A stretch of 64,000 nt of DNA from Harmonia axyridis (Eukaryota; Arthropoda; Insecta; Coleoptera; Coccinellidae). The notes under the pieces are model-generated. The model was given only the letters and a program-made list of their open reading frames with translations, made no database searches and was not told where the DNA came from. A program made the translations under genes and the position numbers. The DNA lies in the NCBI RefSeq assembly GCF_914767665.1, contig NC_059503.1, positions 61,212,352 to 61,276,351 on the forward strand. Reading direction: 5' to 3'. This document shows, in pieces, positions 11,530 to 24,454 of the stretch. The first letter of the stretch is position 1; each line of letters opens with the position of its first letter.

Positions 11530-13402
11530 GTCGAAAAATTTTCTCGAATTTTCCTTACCCCAGACCTTAAAAAATTGTAAAAAATTAAAAGTTCCTTCTT
11601 GGTAATAATATACCTCTTTTTCTATTGATCTGGTCATGTAGATCACGAAAGTTTTTATTTGAGGAGTCTGCGACGAATAGTTTAGGAGATATAACGATTT
11701 TTATAGAGATTGAATTTTCTCGAATTTTCCTTACCCCAGACCTTGAAAAATTGTAAAAAATTAAAAGATCTTTCTTGGTAATAAAATACCTCTTTTTCTA
11801 TTGATCTGTTCACGTAGATCACGAAAGTTTTTTTTTGAGGGGTCTGCGACGAATAGTTTAGGAGATATAACGATTTTTGTAGAGAGATTGAATTTTCTCG
11901 AATTTTCCTTACCCCGGACCTTAAAAAATTGTAAAAAATTAAAAGTTCCTTCTTGGTAATAATATACCTCTTTTTCTATTGATCTGGTCATGTAGATCAC
12001 GAAAGTTTTTATTTGAGGAGTCTGCGACGAATAGTTTAGGAGATATAACGATTTTTATAGAGAGATTGAATTTTCTCGAATTTTCCTTACCCCGGACCTT
12101 GAAAAATTGTAAAAAATTAAAAGATCTTTCTTGGTAATAAAATACCTCTTTTTCTATTGATCTGGTCATGTAGATCACGAAAGTTTTTATATGAGGGGTC
12201 TGCGACGAATAGTTTAGGAGATATAACGATTTTTATAGAGAGATTGAATTTTCTCGAATTTTCCTTACCCCGGACCTTGAAAAATTGTAAAAAATTAAAA
12301 GATCTTTCTTGGTAATAAAATACCTCTTTTTCTATTGATCTGTTCACGTAGATCACGAAAGTTTTTATTTGAGGGGTCTGCGACGAATAGTTTAGGAGAT
12401 ATAACGATTTTTGTAGAGAGATTGAATTTTCTCGAATTTTCCTTACCCCGGACCTCAAAAAATTGTAAAAAATTAAAAGTTCCTTCTTGGTAATAATATA
12501 CCTCTTTTTCTATTGATCTGGTCATGTAGATCACGAAAGTTTTTATTTGAGGAGTCTGCGACGAATAGTTTAGGAGATATAACGATTTTTATAGAGAGAT
12601 TGAATTTTCTCGAATTTTCCTTACCCCGGACCTTGAAAAATTGTAAAAAATCAAAAGATCTTTCTTGGTAATAAAATACCTCTTTTTCTATTGATCTGTT
12701 CACGTAGATCACGAAAGTTTTTATTTGAGGGGTCTGCGACGAATAGTTTAGGAGATATAACGATTTTTGTAGAGAGATTGAATTTTCTCGAATTTTCCTT
12801 ACCCCGGACCTTAAAAAATTGTAAAAAATTAAAAGTTCCTTCTTGGTAATAATATACCTCTTTTTCTATTGATCTGGTCATGTAGATCACGAAAGTTTTT
12901 ATTTGAGGAGTCTGCGACGAATAGTTTAGGAGATATAACGATTTTTATAGAAAGATTGAATTTTCTCGAATTTTCCTTACCCCGGACCTTGAAAAATTGT
13001 AAAAAATTAAAAGATCTTTCTTGGTAATAAAATACCCCTTTTTCTATTGATCTGGTCATGTAGATCACGAAAGTTTTTATATGAGGGGTCTGCGACGAAT
13101 AGTTTAGGAGATATAACGATTTTTATAGAGAGATTGAATTTTCTCGAATTTTCCTTACCCCGGACCTTGAAAAATTGTAAAAAATTAAAAGATCTTTCTT
13201 GGTAATAAAATACCTCTTTTTCTATTGATCTGTTCACGTAGATCACGAAAGTTTTTATTTGAGGGGTCTGCGACGAATAGTTTAGGAGATATAACGATTT
13301 TTGTAGAGAGATTGAATTTTCTCGAATTTTCCTTACCCCGGACCTTAAAAAATTGTAAAAAATTAAAAGTTCCTTCTTGGTGATAATATACCTCTTTTTC
13401 TA
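11530..13402. repeat. Short-unit run, 10 units
   Basis: This is a class I run whose first unit is 176 bp near 11705. A T-run variant, GTTTTTTTTTGAGG near 11827, is shared with 43120. The stretch from about 11.1 to 13.3 kb matches about 42.4 to 44.6 kb at an offset of 31,291 to 31,292 bp. Confidence 0.92.
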
Positions 13403-13947
13403 TTGATCTGTTCACGTAGATCACGAAAGTTTTTATATGAGGGGTCTGCGACGAATAGTTTAGGAGATATAACGATTTTTATAGAGAGATTGAATTTTTA
13501 CGTTTTTTTCCAAAAATTTCGACTTCAAATTTCTCCTAAACTATGGGGACTACGGAAAATCGGTAAGCAGAGTTGGTATTGGCAGTTCATGATTATTCGA
13601 ATTCCACTCACGAATGACAATATTTGAGTCGAAGAATTTTCTCGAATTTTCCTTACCTCGGACCTTAAAAAATTGTAAAAAATTAAAAGTTCCTTCTTGG
13701 TAATAATATACCTCTTTTTCTATTGATCTGGTCACGTAGATCACGAAAGTTTTTATTTGAGGGGTTTGCGACGAATAGTTTAGGAGATATAACGATTTTT
13801 GTAGAGAGATTGAATTTTTACGGTTTTTTCCAAAAATTTCGAATTCAAATTTCTCCTAAACTATGGGGACTACGGAAAATCGGTAAGCAGAGTTGGTATT
13901 GGCAGTTCATGGTTATTCGAATCCCACTCTCGCCTGACAATATTTGA
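13403..13947. repeat. Long-unit pair A-B, spacing 320 bp
   Basis: A at 13403-13627 carries the ACGTTTTTTTCC variant and is followed by TTACCTCGGACC. B at 13723-13947 is the majority form. Confidence 0.92.
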
Positions 13948-15298
13948 GTCGAAAAATTTTCTCGAATTTTCTCGAATTTTCCTTACCCCGGACCTTAAAA
14001 AATTGTAAAAAATTAAAAGTTCCTTCTTGGTAATAATATACCTCTTTTTCTATTGATCTGGTCATGTAGATCACGAAAGTTTTTATTTGAGGAGTCTGCG
14101 ACGAATAGTTTAGGAGATATAACGATTTTTATAGAGAGATTGAATTTTCTCGAATTTTCCTTACCCCGGACCTTGAAAAATTGTAAAAAATTGAAAGATC
14201 TTTCTTGGTAATAAAATACCTCTTTTTCTATTGATCTGTTCACGTAGATCACGAAAGTTTTTATTTGAGGAGTCCGCGACGAATAGTTTAGGAGATATAA
14301 CGATTTTTATAGAGAGATTGAATTTTCTCGAATTTTCCTTACCCCGGACCTTGAAAAATTGTAAAAAATTAAAAGTTCCTTCTTGGTAATAATATACCTC
14401 TTTTTCTATTGATCTGGTCATGTAGATCACGAAAGTTTTTATTTGAGGAGTCTGCGACGAATAGTTTAGGAGATATAACGATTTTTATAGAGAGATTGAA
14501 TTTTCTCGAATTTTCCTTACCCCGGACCTTGAAAAATTGTAAAAAATTAAAAGATCTTTCTTGGTAATAAAATACCTCTTTTTCTATTGATCTGTTCACG
14601 TAGATCACGAAAGTTTTTATTTGAGGGGTCTGCGACGAATAGTTTAGGAGATATAACGATTTTTGTAGAGAGATTGAATTTTCTCGAATTTTCCTTACCC
14701 CGGACCTTAAAAAATTGTAAAAAATTAAAAGTTCCTTCTTGGTAATAATATACCTCTTTTTCTATTGATCTGGTCATGTAGATCACGAAAGTTTTTATTT
14801 GAGGGGTCTGCGACGAATAGTTTAGGAGATATAACGATTTTTGTAGAGAGATTGAATTTTCTCGAATTTTCCTTACCCCGGACCTTAAAGAATTGTAAAA
14901 AATTAAAAGTTCCTTCTTGGTGATAATATACCTCTTTTTCTATTGATCTGGTCATGTAGATCACGAAAGTTTTTATTTGAGGAGTCTGCGACGAATAGTT
15001 TAGGAGATATAACGATTTTTATAGAGAGATTGAATTTTCTCGAATTTTCCTTACCCCGGACCTTGAAAAATTGTAAAAAATTAAAAGATCTTTCTTGGTA
15101 ATAAAATACCTCTTTTTCTATTGATCTGTTCACGTAGATCACGAAAGTTTTTATTTGAGGGGTCTGCGACGAATAGTTTAGGAGATATAACGATTTTTGT
15201 AGAGAGATTGAATTTTCTCGAATTTTCCTTACCCCGGACCTTAAAAAATTGTAAAAAATTAAAAGTTTCTTCTTGGTGATAATATACCTCTTTTTCTA
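13948..15298. repeat. Short-unit run, 7 units
   Basis: This is a class II run. ATTGAAAGATC occurs near 14190 and GAGTCCGCGACG near 14269. Confidence 0.92.
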
Positions 15299-15853
15299 TT
15301 GATCTGTTCACGTAGATCACGAAAGTTTTTATATGAGGGGTCTGCGACGAATAGTTTGGGAGATATAACGATTTTTATAGAGAGATTGAATTTTTACGGT
15401 TTTTTCCAAAAATTTCGACTTCAAATTTTTCCTAAACTATGGGGACTACGGAAAATCGGTAAGCAGAGTTGGTATTGGCAGTTCATGATTATTCGAATTC
15501 CACTCACGAATGACAATATTTGAGTCGAAGAATTTTCTCGAATTTTCTCGAATTTTCCTTACCCCGGACCTTAAAAAATTGTAAAAAATCAAAAGTTCCT
15601 TCTTGGTAATAATATACCTCTTTTTCTATTGATCTGGTCACGTAGATCACGAAAGTTTTTATTTGAGGGGTTTGCGACGAATAGTTTATTAGATATAACG
15701 ATTTTTGTAGAGAGATTGAATTTTTACGGTTTTTTCCAGTAATTTCGAATTCAAATTTCTCCTAAACTATGGGGACTACGGAAAATCGGTAAGCAGAGTT
15801 GGTATTGGCAGTTCATGGTTACTCGAATCCCACTCTCGCCTGACAATATTTGA
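15299..15853. repeat. Long-unit pair A-B with shared rare changes
   Basis: A at 15299-15523 has AGTTTGGGAG. B at 15629-15853 has AGTTTATTAGAT, CCAGTAATTTCG and GGTTACTCG. The same combination recurs at 48835-49389, which identifies the two as copies of one ancestral segment. Confidence 0.92.
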
Positions 15854-16314
15854 GTCGAAAAATTTTCTCGAATTTTCTCGAATTTTCCTTACCCCGGACC
15901 TTAAAAAATTGTAAAAAATTAAAAGTTCCTTCTTGGTAATAACATACCTCTTTTTCTATTGATCTGGTCATGTAGATCACGAAAGTTTTTATTTGAGGAG
16001 TCTGCGACGAATAGTTTAGGAGATATAACGATTTTTATAGAGAGATTGAATTTTCTCGAATTTTCCTTACCCCGGACCTTGAAAAATTGTAAAAAATTAA
16101 AAGATCTTTCTTGGTAATAAAATACCTCTTTTTCTATTGATCTGTTCACGTAGATCACGAAAGTTTTTATTTGAGGGGTCTGCGACGAATAGTTTAGGAG
16201 ATATAACGATTTTTATAGAGAGATTGAATTTTCTCGAATTTCCCTTACCCCGGACCTTAAAAAATTGTAAAAAATTAAAAGTTCCTTCTTGGTGATAATA
16301 TACCTCTTTTTCTA
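15854..16314. repeat. Short-unit run, 2 units
   Basis: TAACATACC near 15940 and TTTCCCTTACC near 16239 are both shared with the corresponding run at 49390-49850. Confidence 0.9.
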
Positions 16315-17199
16315 TTGATCTGTTCACGTAGATCACGAAAGTTTTTATATGAGGGGTCTGCGACGAATAGTTTAGGAGATATAACGATTTTTATAGAGAG
16401 ATTGAATTTTTACGGTTTTTTCCAAAAATTTCGACTTCAAATTTTTCCTAAACTATGGGGACTACGGAAAATCGGTAAGCAGAGTTGGTATTGGCAGTTC
16501 ATGATTATTCGAATTCCACTCACGAATGACAATATTTGAGTCGAAGAATTTTCTCGAATTTTCTCGAATTTTCTTTACCCCGGACCTTAAAAAATTGTAA
16601 AAATTTAAAAGTTCCTTCTTGGTAATAATATACCTCTTTTTCTATTGATCTGGTCACGTAGATCACGAAAGTTTTTATTTGAGGGGTTTGCGACGAATAG
16701 TTTAGGAGATATAAAGATTTTTGTAGAGAGATTGAATTTTTACGGTTTTTTCCAAAAATTTCGAATTCAAATTTCTCCTAAACTATGGGGACTACGGAAA
16801 ATCGGTAAGCAGAGTTGGTATTGGCAGTTCATGATTATTCGAATTCCACTCACGAATGACAATATTTGAGTCGAAGAATTTTCTCGAATTTTCTCGAATT
16901 TTCTTTACCCCGGACCTTAAAAAATTGTAAAAAATTAAAAGTTCCTTCTTGGTAATAATATACCTCTTTTTCTATTGATCTGGTCACGTAGATCACGAAA
17001 GTTTTTATTTGAGGGGTTTGCGACGAATAGTTTAGGAGATATAACGATTTTTGTAGAGAGATTGAATTTTTACGGTTTTTTCCAAAACTTTCGAATTCAA
17101 ATTTCTCCTAAACTATGGGGACTACGGAAAATCGGTAAGCAGAGTTGGTATTGGCAGTTCATGGTTATTCGAATCCCACTCTCGCCTGACAATATTTGA
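16315..17199. repeat. Long-unit triplet: A, hybrid, B
   Basis: A at 16315-16539 is followed by 16645-16869, which has a B front (TTCGAATTC) and an A back (CACTCACGAATGAC), then B at 16975-17199. The hybrid also reads TATAAAGATTTTTG. The same triplet occurs at 49851-50735. It probably arose by recombination between A and B units. Confidence 0.92.
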
Positions 17200-18550
17200 G
17201 TCGAAAAATTTTCTCGAATTTTCTCGAAATTTCCTTACCCCGGACCTTAAAAAATTGTAAAAAATTAAAAGTTCCTTCTTGGTAATAATATACCTCTTTT
17301 TCTATTGATCTGGTCATGTAGATCACGAAAGTTTTTATTTGAGGAGTCTGCGACGAATAGTTTAGGAGATATAACGATTTTTATAGAGAGATTGAATTTT
17401 CTCGAATTTTCCTTACCCCTGACCTTGAAAAATTGTAAAAAATTAAAAGATCTTTCTTGGTAATAATATACCTCTTTTTCTATTGATCTGGTCACGTAGA
17501 TCACGAAAGTTTTTATTTGAGGGGTCTGCGACGAATAGTTTAGGAGATATAACGATTTTTGTAGAGAGATTGAATTTTCTCGAATTTTCCTTACCCCGGA
17601 CCTCAAAAAATTGTAAAAAATTAAAAGTTCCTTCTTGGTAATAATATACCTCTTTTTCTATTGATCTGGTCATGTAGATCACGAAAGTTTTTATTTGAGG
17701 AGTCTGCGACGAATAGTTTAGGAGATATAACGATTTTTGTAGAGAGATTGAATTTTCTCGAATTTTCCTTACCCCGGACCTTGAAAAATTGTAAAAAATT
17801 TAAAGTTCCTTCTTGGTAATAATATACCTCTTTTTTTATTGATCTGGTCATGTAGATCACGAAAGTTTTTATTTGAGGAGTCTGCGACGAATAGTTTAGG
17901 AGATATAACGATTTTTATAGAGAGATTGAATTTTCTCGAATTTTCTTTACCCCGGACCTTGAAAAATTGTAAAAAATTAAAAGATCTTTCTTGGTAATAA
18001 AATACCTCTTTTTCTATTGATCTGATCACGTAGATCATGAAAGTTTTTATTTGAGGGGTCTGCGACGAATAGTTTAGGAGATATAACGATTTTTGTACAG
18101 AGATTGAATTTTCTCGAATTTTCCTTACCCCGGGCCTTGAAAAATTGTAAAAAATTAAAAGTTCCTTCTTGGTAATAATATACCTCTTTTTCTATTGATC
18201 TGTTCACGTAGATCACGAAAGTTTTTATTTGAGGGGTCTGCGACGAATAGTTTAGGAGATATAACGATTTTTGTAGAGAGATTGAATTTTCTCGAATTTT
18301 CCTTACCCCGGACCTCAAAAAATTGTAAAAAATTGAAAGTTCCTTCTTGGTAATAATATACCTCTTTTTCTATTGATCTGGTCATGTAGATCACGAAAGT
18401 TTTCATTTGAGGAGTCTGCGACGAATAGTTTAGGAGATATAACGATTTTTATAGAAAGATTGAATTTTCTCGAATTTTCCTTACCCCGGACCTTGAAAAA
18501 TTGTAAAAAATTAAAAGATCTTTCTTGGTAATAAAATACCTCTTTTTCTA
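17200..18550. repeat. Short-unit run, 7 units, start of middle domain
   Basis: This run no longer follows block II. Local changes include TCTGATCACGTAGATCATG near 18023 and CCCCGGGCC near 18130. Confidence 0.9.
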
Positions 18551-18775
18551 TTGATCTGTTCACGTAGATCACAAAAGTTTTTATTTGAGGGGTCTGCGAC
18601 GAATAGTTTAGGAGATATAACGATTTTTATAGAGAGATTGAATTTTTACGGTTTTTTCCAAAAATTTCGACTTCAAATTTCTCCTAAACTATGGGGACTA
18701 CGGAAAATCGGTAAGCAGAGTTGGTATTGGCAGTTCATGATTATTCGAATTCCACTCACGAATGACAATATTTGA
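18551..18775. repeat. A-type long unit
   Basis: The flank has TAGATCACAAAAG, shared with the long units at 19057 and 20073. The insert is A throughout. Confidence 0.9.
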
Positions 18776-19056
18776 GTCGAAGAATTTTCTCGAATTTTCT
18801 CGAATTTTCCTCACCCCGGACCTTAAAAAATTGTAAAAAATTAAAAGTTCCTTCCTGGTAATAATATACCTCTTTTTCTATTGATCTGGTCACGTAGATC
18901 ACGAAAGTTTTTATTTGAGGGGTTTGCGACGAATAGTTTAGGAGATATAACGATTTTTGTAGAGATTGAATTCTCTCGAATTTTCCTTACCCCGGACCTT
19001 GAAAAATTGTAAAAAATTAAAAGATCTTTCTTGGTAATAAAATACCTCTTTTTCTA
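18776..19056. repeat. B-flanked unit lacking the insert
   Basis: The unit whose landmark starts at 18881 has the B-specific 5' flank (TGGTCACG, GGGGTTTGCG) but passes directly from TGTAGAGATTG to CTCGAATTTTCC with no insert. It is 176 bp long. It sits exactly where the B partner of the A unit at 18551 should be. Confidence 0.88.
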
Positions 19057-19611
19057 TTGATCTGTTCACGTAGATCACAAAAGTTTTTATTTGAGGGGTC
19101 TGCGACGAATAGTTTAGGAGATATAACGATTTTTATAGAGAGATTGAATTTTTACGGTTTTTTCCAAAAATTTCGACTTCAAATTTCTCCTAAACTATGG
19201 GGACTACGGAAAATCGGTAAGCAGAGTTGGTATTGGCAGTTTATGGTTATTCGAATCCCACTCTCGCCTGACAATATTTGAGTCGAAAAATTTTCTCGAA
19301 TTTTCTCGAATTTTCCTTACCCCGGACCTTAAAAAATTGTAAAAAATTAAAAGTTCCTTCTTGGTAATAATATACCTCTTTTTCTATTGATCTGGTCACG
19401 TAGATCACGAAAGTTTTTATTTGAGGGGTTTGCGACGAATAGTTTAGGAGATATAACGATTTTTGTAGAGAGATTGAATTTTCACGGTTTTTTCCAAAAA
19501 TTTCGAATTCAAATTTCTCCTAAACTATAGGGACTACGGAAAATCGGTAAGCAGAGTTGGTATTGGCAGTTCATGGTTATTCGAATCCCACTCTCGCCTG
19601 ACAATATTTGA
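19057..19611. repeat. Hybrid A/B unit followed by B unit
   Basis: The unit at 19057-19281 has an A front (TTCGACTTC) and a B back (TTCGAATCCC, CTCTCGCCTGAC), the reverse combination to that at 16645. B at 19387-19611 has TTTTCACGG and ACTATAGGGAC. The pair is repeated at 20073-20627. Confidence 0.9.
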
Positions 19612-20072
19612 GTCGAAAAATTTTCTCGAATTTTCTCGAATTTTCCTTACCCCGGACCTTAAAAAATTGTAAAAAATTAAAAGTTCCTTCTTGGTAATAA
19701 TATACCTCTTTTTCTATTGATCTGGTCATGTAGATCACGAAAGTTTTTATTTGAGGAGTCTGCGACGAATAGTTTAGGAGATATAACGATTTTTATAGAG
19801 AGATTGAATTTTCTCGAATTTTCCTTACCCCGGACCTTGAAAAATTGTAAAAAATTAAAAGATCTTTCTTGGTAATAAAATTCCTCTTTTTCTATTGATC
19901 TGTTCACGTAGATCACGAAAGTTTTTATTTGAGGGGTCTGCGACGAATAGTTTAGGAGATATAACGATTTTTGTAGAGAGATTGAATTTTCTCGAATTTT
20001 CCTTACCCCGGACCTTGAAAAATTGTAAAAAATTAAAAGATCTTTCTTGGTAATAAAATACCTCTTTTTCTA
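19612..20072. repeat. Short-unit run, 2 units
   Basis: TAAAATTCCTC near 19876 is a marker confined to the middle domain, recurring near 20892, 22646 and 27677. Confidence 0.9.
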
Positions 20073-20627
20073 TTGATCTGTTCACGTAGATCACAAAAGT
20101 TTTTATTTGAGGGGTCTGCGACGAATAGTTTAGGAGATATAACGATTTTTATAGAGAGATTGAATTTTTACGGTTTTTTCCAAAAATTTCGACTTCAAAT
20201 TTCTCCTAAACTATGGGGACTACGGAAAATCGGTAAGCAGAGTTGGTATTGGCAGTTTATGGTTATTCGAATCCCACTCTCGCCTGACAATATTTGAGTC
20301 GAAAAATTTTCTCGAATTTTCTCGAATTTTCCTTACCCCGGACCTTAAAAAATTGTAAAAAATTAAAAGTTCCTTCTTGGTAATAATATACCTCTTTTTC
20401 TATTGATCTGGTCACGTAGATCACGAAAGTTTTTATTTGAGGGGTTTGCGACGAATAGTTTAGGAGATATAACGATTTTTGTAGAGAGATTGAATTTTCA
20501 CGGTTTTTTCCAAAAATTTCGAATTCAAATTTCTCCTAAACTATAGGGACTACGGAAAATCGGTAAGCAGAGTTGGTATTGGCAGTTCATGGTTATTCGA
20601 ATCCCACTCTCGCCTGACAATATTTGA
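20073..20627. repeat. Hybrid A/B unit followed by B unit, second copy
   Basis: This duplicates 19057-19611, including GGCAGTTTATGG in the hybrid and ACTATAGGGAC in the B unit. Confidence 0.9.
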
Positions 20628-22156
20628 GTCGAAAAATTTTCTCGAATTTTCTCGAATTTTCCTTACCCCGGACCTTAAAAAATTGTAAAAAATTAAAAGA
20701 TCTTTCTTGGTAATAAAATACCTCTTTTTCTATTGATCTGGTCATGTAGATCACGAAAGTTTTTATATGAGGGGTCTGCGACGAATAGTTTAGGAGATAT
20801 AACAATTTTTATAGAGAGATTGAATTTTCTCGAATTTTCCTTACCCCGGACCTTGAAAAATTGTAAAAAATTAAAAGATCTTTCTTGGTAATAAAATTCC
20901 TCTTTTTCTATTGATCTGTTCACGTAGATCACGAAAGTTTTTATTTGAGGGGTCTGCGACGAATAGTTTAGGAGATATAACGATTTTTGTAGAGAGATTG
21001 AATTTTCTCGAATTTTCCTTACCCCGGACCTTGAAAAATTGTAAAAAATTAAAAGATCTTTCTTGGTAATAAAATACCTCTTTTTCTATTGATCTGTTCA
21101 CGTAGATCACGAAAGTTTTTATTTGAGGGGTCTGCGACGAATAGTTTAGGAGATATAACGATTTTTGTAGAGATATTGAATTTTCTCGAATTTTCCTTAC
21201 CCCGGACCTTAAAAAATTGTAAAAAATTAAAAGTTCCTTCTTGGTAATAATATACCTCTTTTTCTATTGATCTGTTCACGTAGATCACGAAAGTTTTTAT
21301 TTGAGGGGTCTGCGACGAATAGTTTAGGAGATATAACGATTTTTGTAGAGATATTGAATTTTCTCGAATTTTCCTTACCCCGGACCTTAAAAAATTGTAA
21401 AAAATTAAAAGTTCCTTCTTGGTAATAATATACCTCTTTTTCTATTCATCTGGTCATGTAGATCACGAAAGTTTTTATTTGAGGAGTCTGCGACGAATAG
21501 TTTAGGAGATATAACGATTTTTGTAGAGAGATTGAATTTTCTCGAATTTTCCTTACCCCGGACCTTGAAAAATTGTAAAAAATTAAAAGATCTTTCTTGG
21601 TAATAAAATACCTCTTTTTCTATTGATCTGTTCACGTAGATCACGAAAGTTTTTATTTGAGGGGTCTGCGACGAATAGTTTAGGAGATATAACGATTTTT
21701 GTAGAGAGATTGAATTTTCTCGAATTTTCCTTACCCCGGACCTTAAAAAATTGTAAAAAATTAAAAGTTCCTTCTTAGTGATAATATACCTCTTTTTCTA
21801 TTGATCTGTTCACGTCGATCACGAAAGTTTTTATATGAGGGGTCTGCGACGAATAGTTTAGGAGATATAACGATTTTTGCAGAGAGATTGAATTTTCTCG
21901 AATTTTCCTTACCCCGGACCTTGAAAAATTGTAAAAAATTAAAAGATCTTTCTTGGTAATAAAATACCTCTTTTTCTATTGATCTGGTCATGTAGATCAC
22001 TAAAGTTTTTATTTGAGGAGTCTGCGACGAATAGTTTAGGAGATATAACGATTTTTATAGAGAGATTGAATTTTCTCGAATTTTCCTTACCCCGGACCTT
22101 GAAAAATTGTAAAAAATTAAAAGATCTTTCTTGGTAATAAAATACCTCTTTTTCTA
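20628..22156. repeat. Short-unit run, 8 units
   Basis: Variants include ATAACAATTTTT near 20801, CTATTCATCTGG near 21443, CACGTCGATCACG near 21811 and GATCACTAAAG near 21996. Most recur in other runs of the middle domain. Confidence 0.9.
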
Positions 22157-22381
22157 TTGATCTGGTCATGTAGATCACGAAAGTTTTTATATGAGGGGTC
22201 TGCGACGAATAGTTTAGGAGATATAACGATTTTTGTAGAGAGATTGAATTTTTACGGTTTTTTCCAAAAATTTCGAATTCAAATTTCTCCTAAACTATAG
22301 GGACTACGGAAAATCGGTAAGCAGAGTTGGTATTGGCAGTTCATGGTTATTCGAATCCCACTCTCGCCTGACAATATTTGA
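22157..22381. repeat. Lone B-type long unit
   Basis: A B insert with ACTATAGGGAC lies behind a short-type flank (TGGTCATG, TATATGAGGGGTC). No A partner adjoins it. Confidence 0.9.
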
Positions 22382-23910
22382 GTCGAAAAATTTTCTCGAA
22401 TTTTCTCGAATTTTCCTTACCCCGGACCTTAAAAAATTGTAAAAAATTAAAAGATCTTTCTTGGTAATAAAATACCTCTTTTTCTATTGATCTGGTCATG
22501 TAGATCACGAAAGTTTTTATATGAGGGGTCTGCGACGAATAGTTTAGGAGATATAACAATTTTTATAGAGAGATTGAATTTTCTCGAATTTTCCTTACCC
22601 CGGACCTTGAAAAATTGTAAAAAATTAAAAGATCTTTCTTGGTAATAAAATTCCTCTTTTTCTATTGATCTATTCACGTAGATCACGAAAGTTTTTATTT
22701 GAGGGGTCTGCGACGAATAGTTTAGGAGTTATAACGATTTTTGTAGAGAGATTGAATTTTCTCGAATTTTCCTTACCCCGGACCTTGAAAAATTGTAAAA
22801 AATTAAAAGATCTTTCTTGGAAATAAAATACCTCTTTTTCTATTGATCTGTTCACGTAGATCACGAAAGTTTTTATTTGAGGGGTCTGCGACGAATAGTT
22901 TAGGAGATATAACGATTTTTGTAGAGATATTGAATTTTCTCGAATTTTCCTTACCCCGGACCTTAAAAAATTGTGAAAAATTAAAAGTTCCTTCTTGGTA
23001 ATAATATACCTCTTTTTCTATTGATCTGTTCACGTAGATCACGAAAGTTTTTATTTGAGGGGTCTGCGACGAATAGTTTAGGAGATATAACGATTTTTGT
23101 AGAGAGATTGAATTTTCTCGAATTTTCCTTACCCCGGACCTTAAAAAATTGTAAAAAATTAAAAGTTCCTTCTTGGTGATAATATACCTCTTTTTCTATT
23201 GATCTGGTCATGTAGATCACGAAAGTTTTTATTTGAGGAGTCTGCGACGAATAGTTTAGGAGATATAACGATTTTTGTAGAGAGATTGAATTTTCTCGAA
23301 TTTTCCTTACCCCGGACCTTGAAAAATTGTAAAAAATTAAAAGATCTTTCTTGGTAATAAAATACCTCTTTTTCTATTGATCTGTTCACGTAGATCACGA
23401 AAGTTTTTATTTGAGGGGTCTGCGACGAATAGTTTAGGAGATATAACGATTTTTGTAGAGAGATTGAATTTTCTCGAATTTTCCTTACCCCGGACCTTAA
23501 AAAATTGTAAAAAATTAAAAGTTCCTTCTTAGTGATAATATACCTCTTTTTCTATTGATCTGTTCACGTCGATCACGAAAGTTTTTATATGAGGGGTCTG
23601 CGACGAATAGTTTAGGAGATATAACGATTTTTGTAGAGAGATTCAATTTTCTCGAATTTTCCTTACCCCGGACCTTGAAAAATTGTAAAAAATTAAAAGA
23701 TCTTTCTTGGTAATGAAATACCTCTTTTTCTATTGATCTGGTCATGTAGATCACTAAAGTTTTTATTTGAGGAGTCTGCGACGAATAGTTTAGGAGATAT
23801 AACGATTTTTATAGAGAGATTGAATTTTCTCGAATTTTCCTTACCCCGGACCTTGAAAAATTGTAAAAAATTAAAAGATCTTTCTTGGTAATAAAATACC
23901 TCTTTTTCTA
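22382..23910. repeat. Short-unit run, 8 units
   Basis: GATCTATTCACG near 22667, TTAGGAGTTATAACG near 22723 and TTGGAAATAAAATAC near 22816 all recur in the 5,031-bp copy. Confidence 0.9.
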
Positions 23911-24454
23911 TTGATCTGTTCACGTAGATCACGAAAGTTTTTATATGAGGGGTCTGCGACGAATAGTTTAGGAGATATAACGATTTTTATAGAGAGATTG
24001 AATTTTTACGGTTTTTTCCAAAAATTTCGACTTCAAATTTTTCCTAAACTATGGGGACTACGGAAATCGGTAAGCAGAGTTGGTATTGGCAGTTCATGAT
24101 TATTCGAATTCCACTCACGAATGACAATATTTGAGTCGAAGAATTTTCTCGAATATTCCTTACCCCGGACCTTAAAAAATTGTAAAAAATTAAAAGTTCC
24201 TTCTTGGTAATAATATACCTCTTTTTCTATTGATCTGTTCACGTAGATCACGAAAGTTTTTATTTGAGGGGTTTGCGACGAATAGTTTAGGAGATATAAC
24301 GATTTTTGTAGAGAGATTGAATTTTTACGGTTTTTTCCAAAAATTTCGAATTCAAATTTCTCCTAAACTATAGGGACTACGGAAAATCGGTAAGCAGAGT
24401 TGGTATTGGCAGTTCATGGTTATTCGAATCCCACTCTCGCCTGACAATATTTGA
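23911..24454. repeat. Long-unit pair A-B, spacing 319 bp
   Basis: The A insert has lost one A (ACGGAAATCGG near 24060), and CGAATATTCC follows it. B at 24230-24454 has the flank TGTTCACG and ACTATAGGGAC. The pair is duplicated at 28942-29485. Confidence 0.9.

Larger units (their letters stand above)
1963..16975. repeat. Super higher-order block I
   Basis: The succession of long-unit pairs and marked short units here recurs in 32195-50511. The offset is 30,232 bp at the left edge and 33,536 bp at the right edge. Between them it changes mostly by multiples of 178 bp, showing gain and loss of whole monomers in one block or the other. Confidence 0.8.
18975..21100. repeat. Tandem duplication, 1,016-bp period
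   Basis: A block of two long and two short units (330 + 330 + 178 + 178) is repeated with a 1,016-bp offset: the units at 19057, 19387 and 19855 recur at 20073, 20403 and 20871. One short unit, around 19677 versus 20693, differs between the copies and may have been converted from another copy. Confidence 0.85.
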
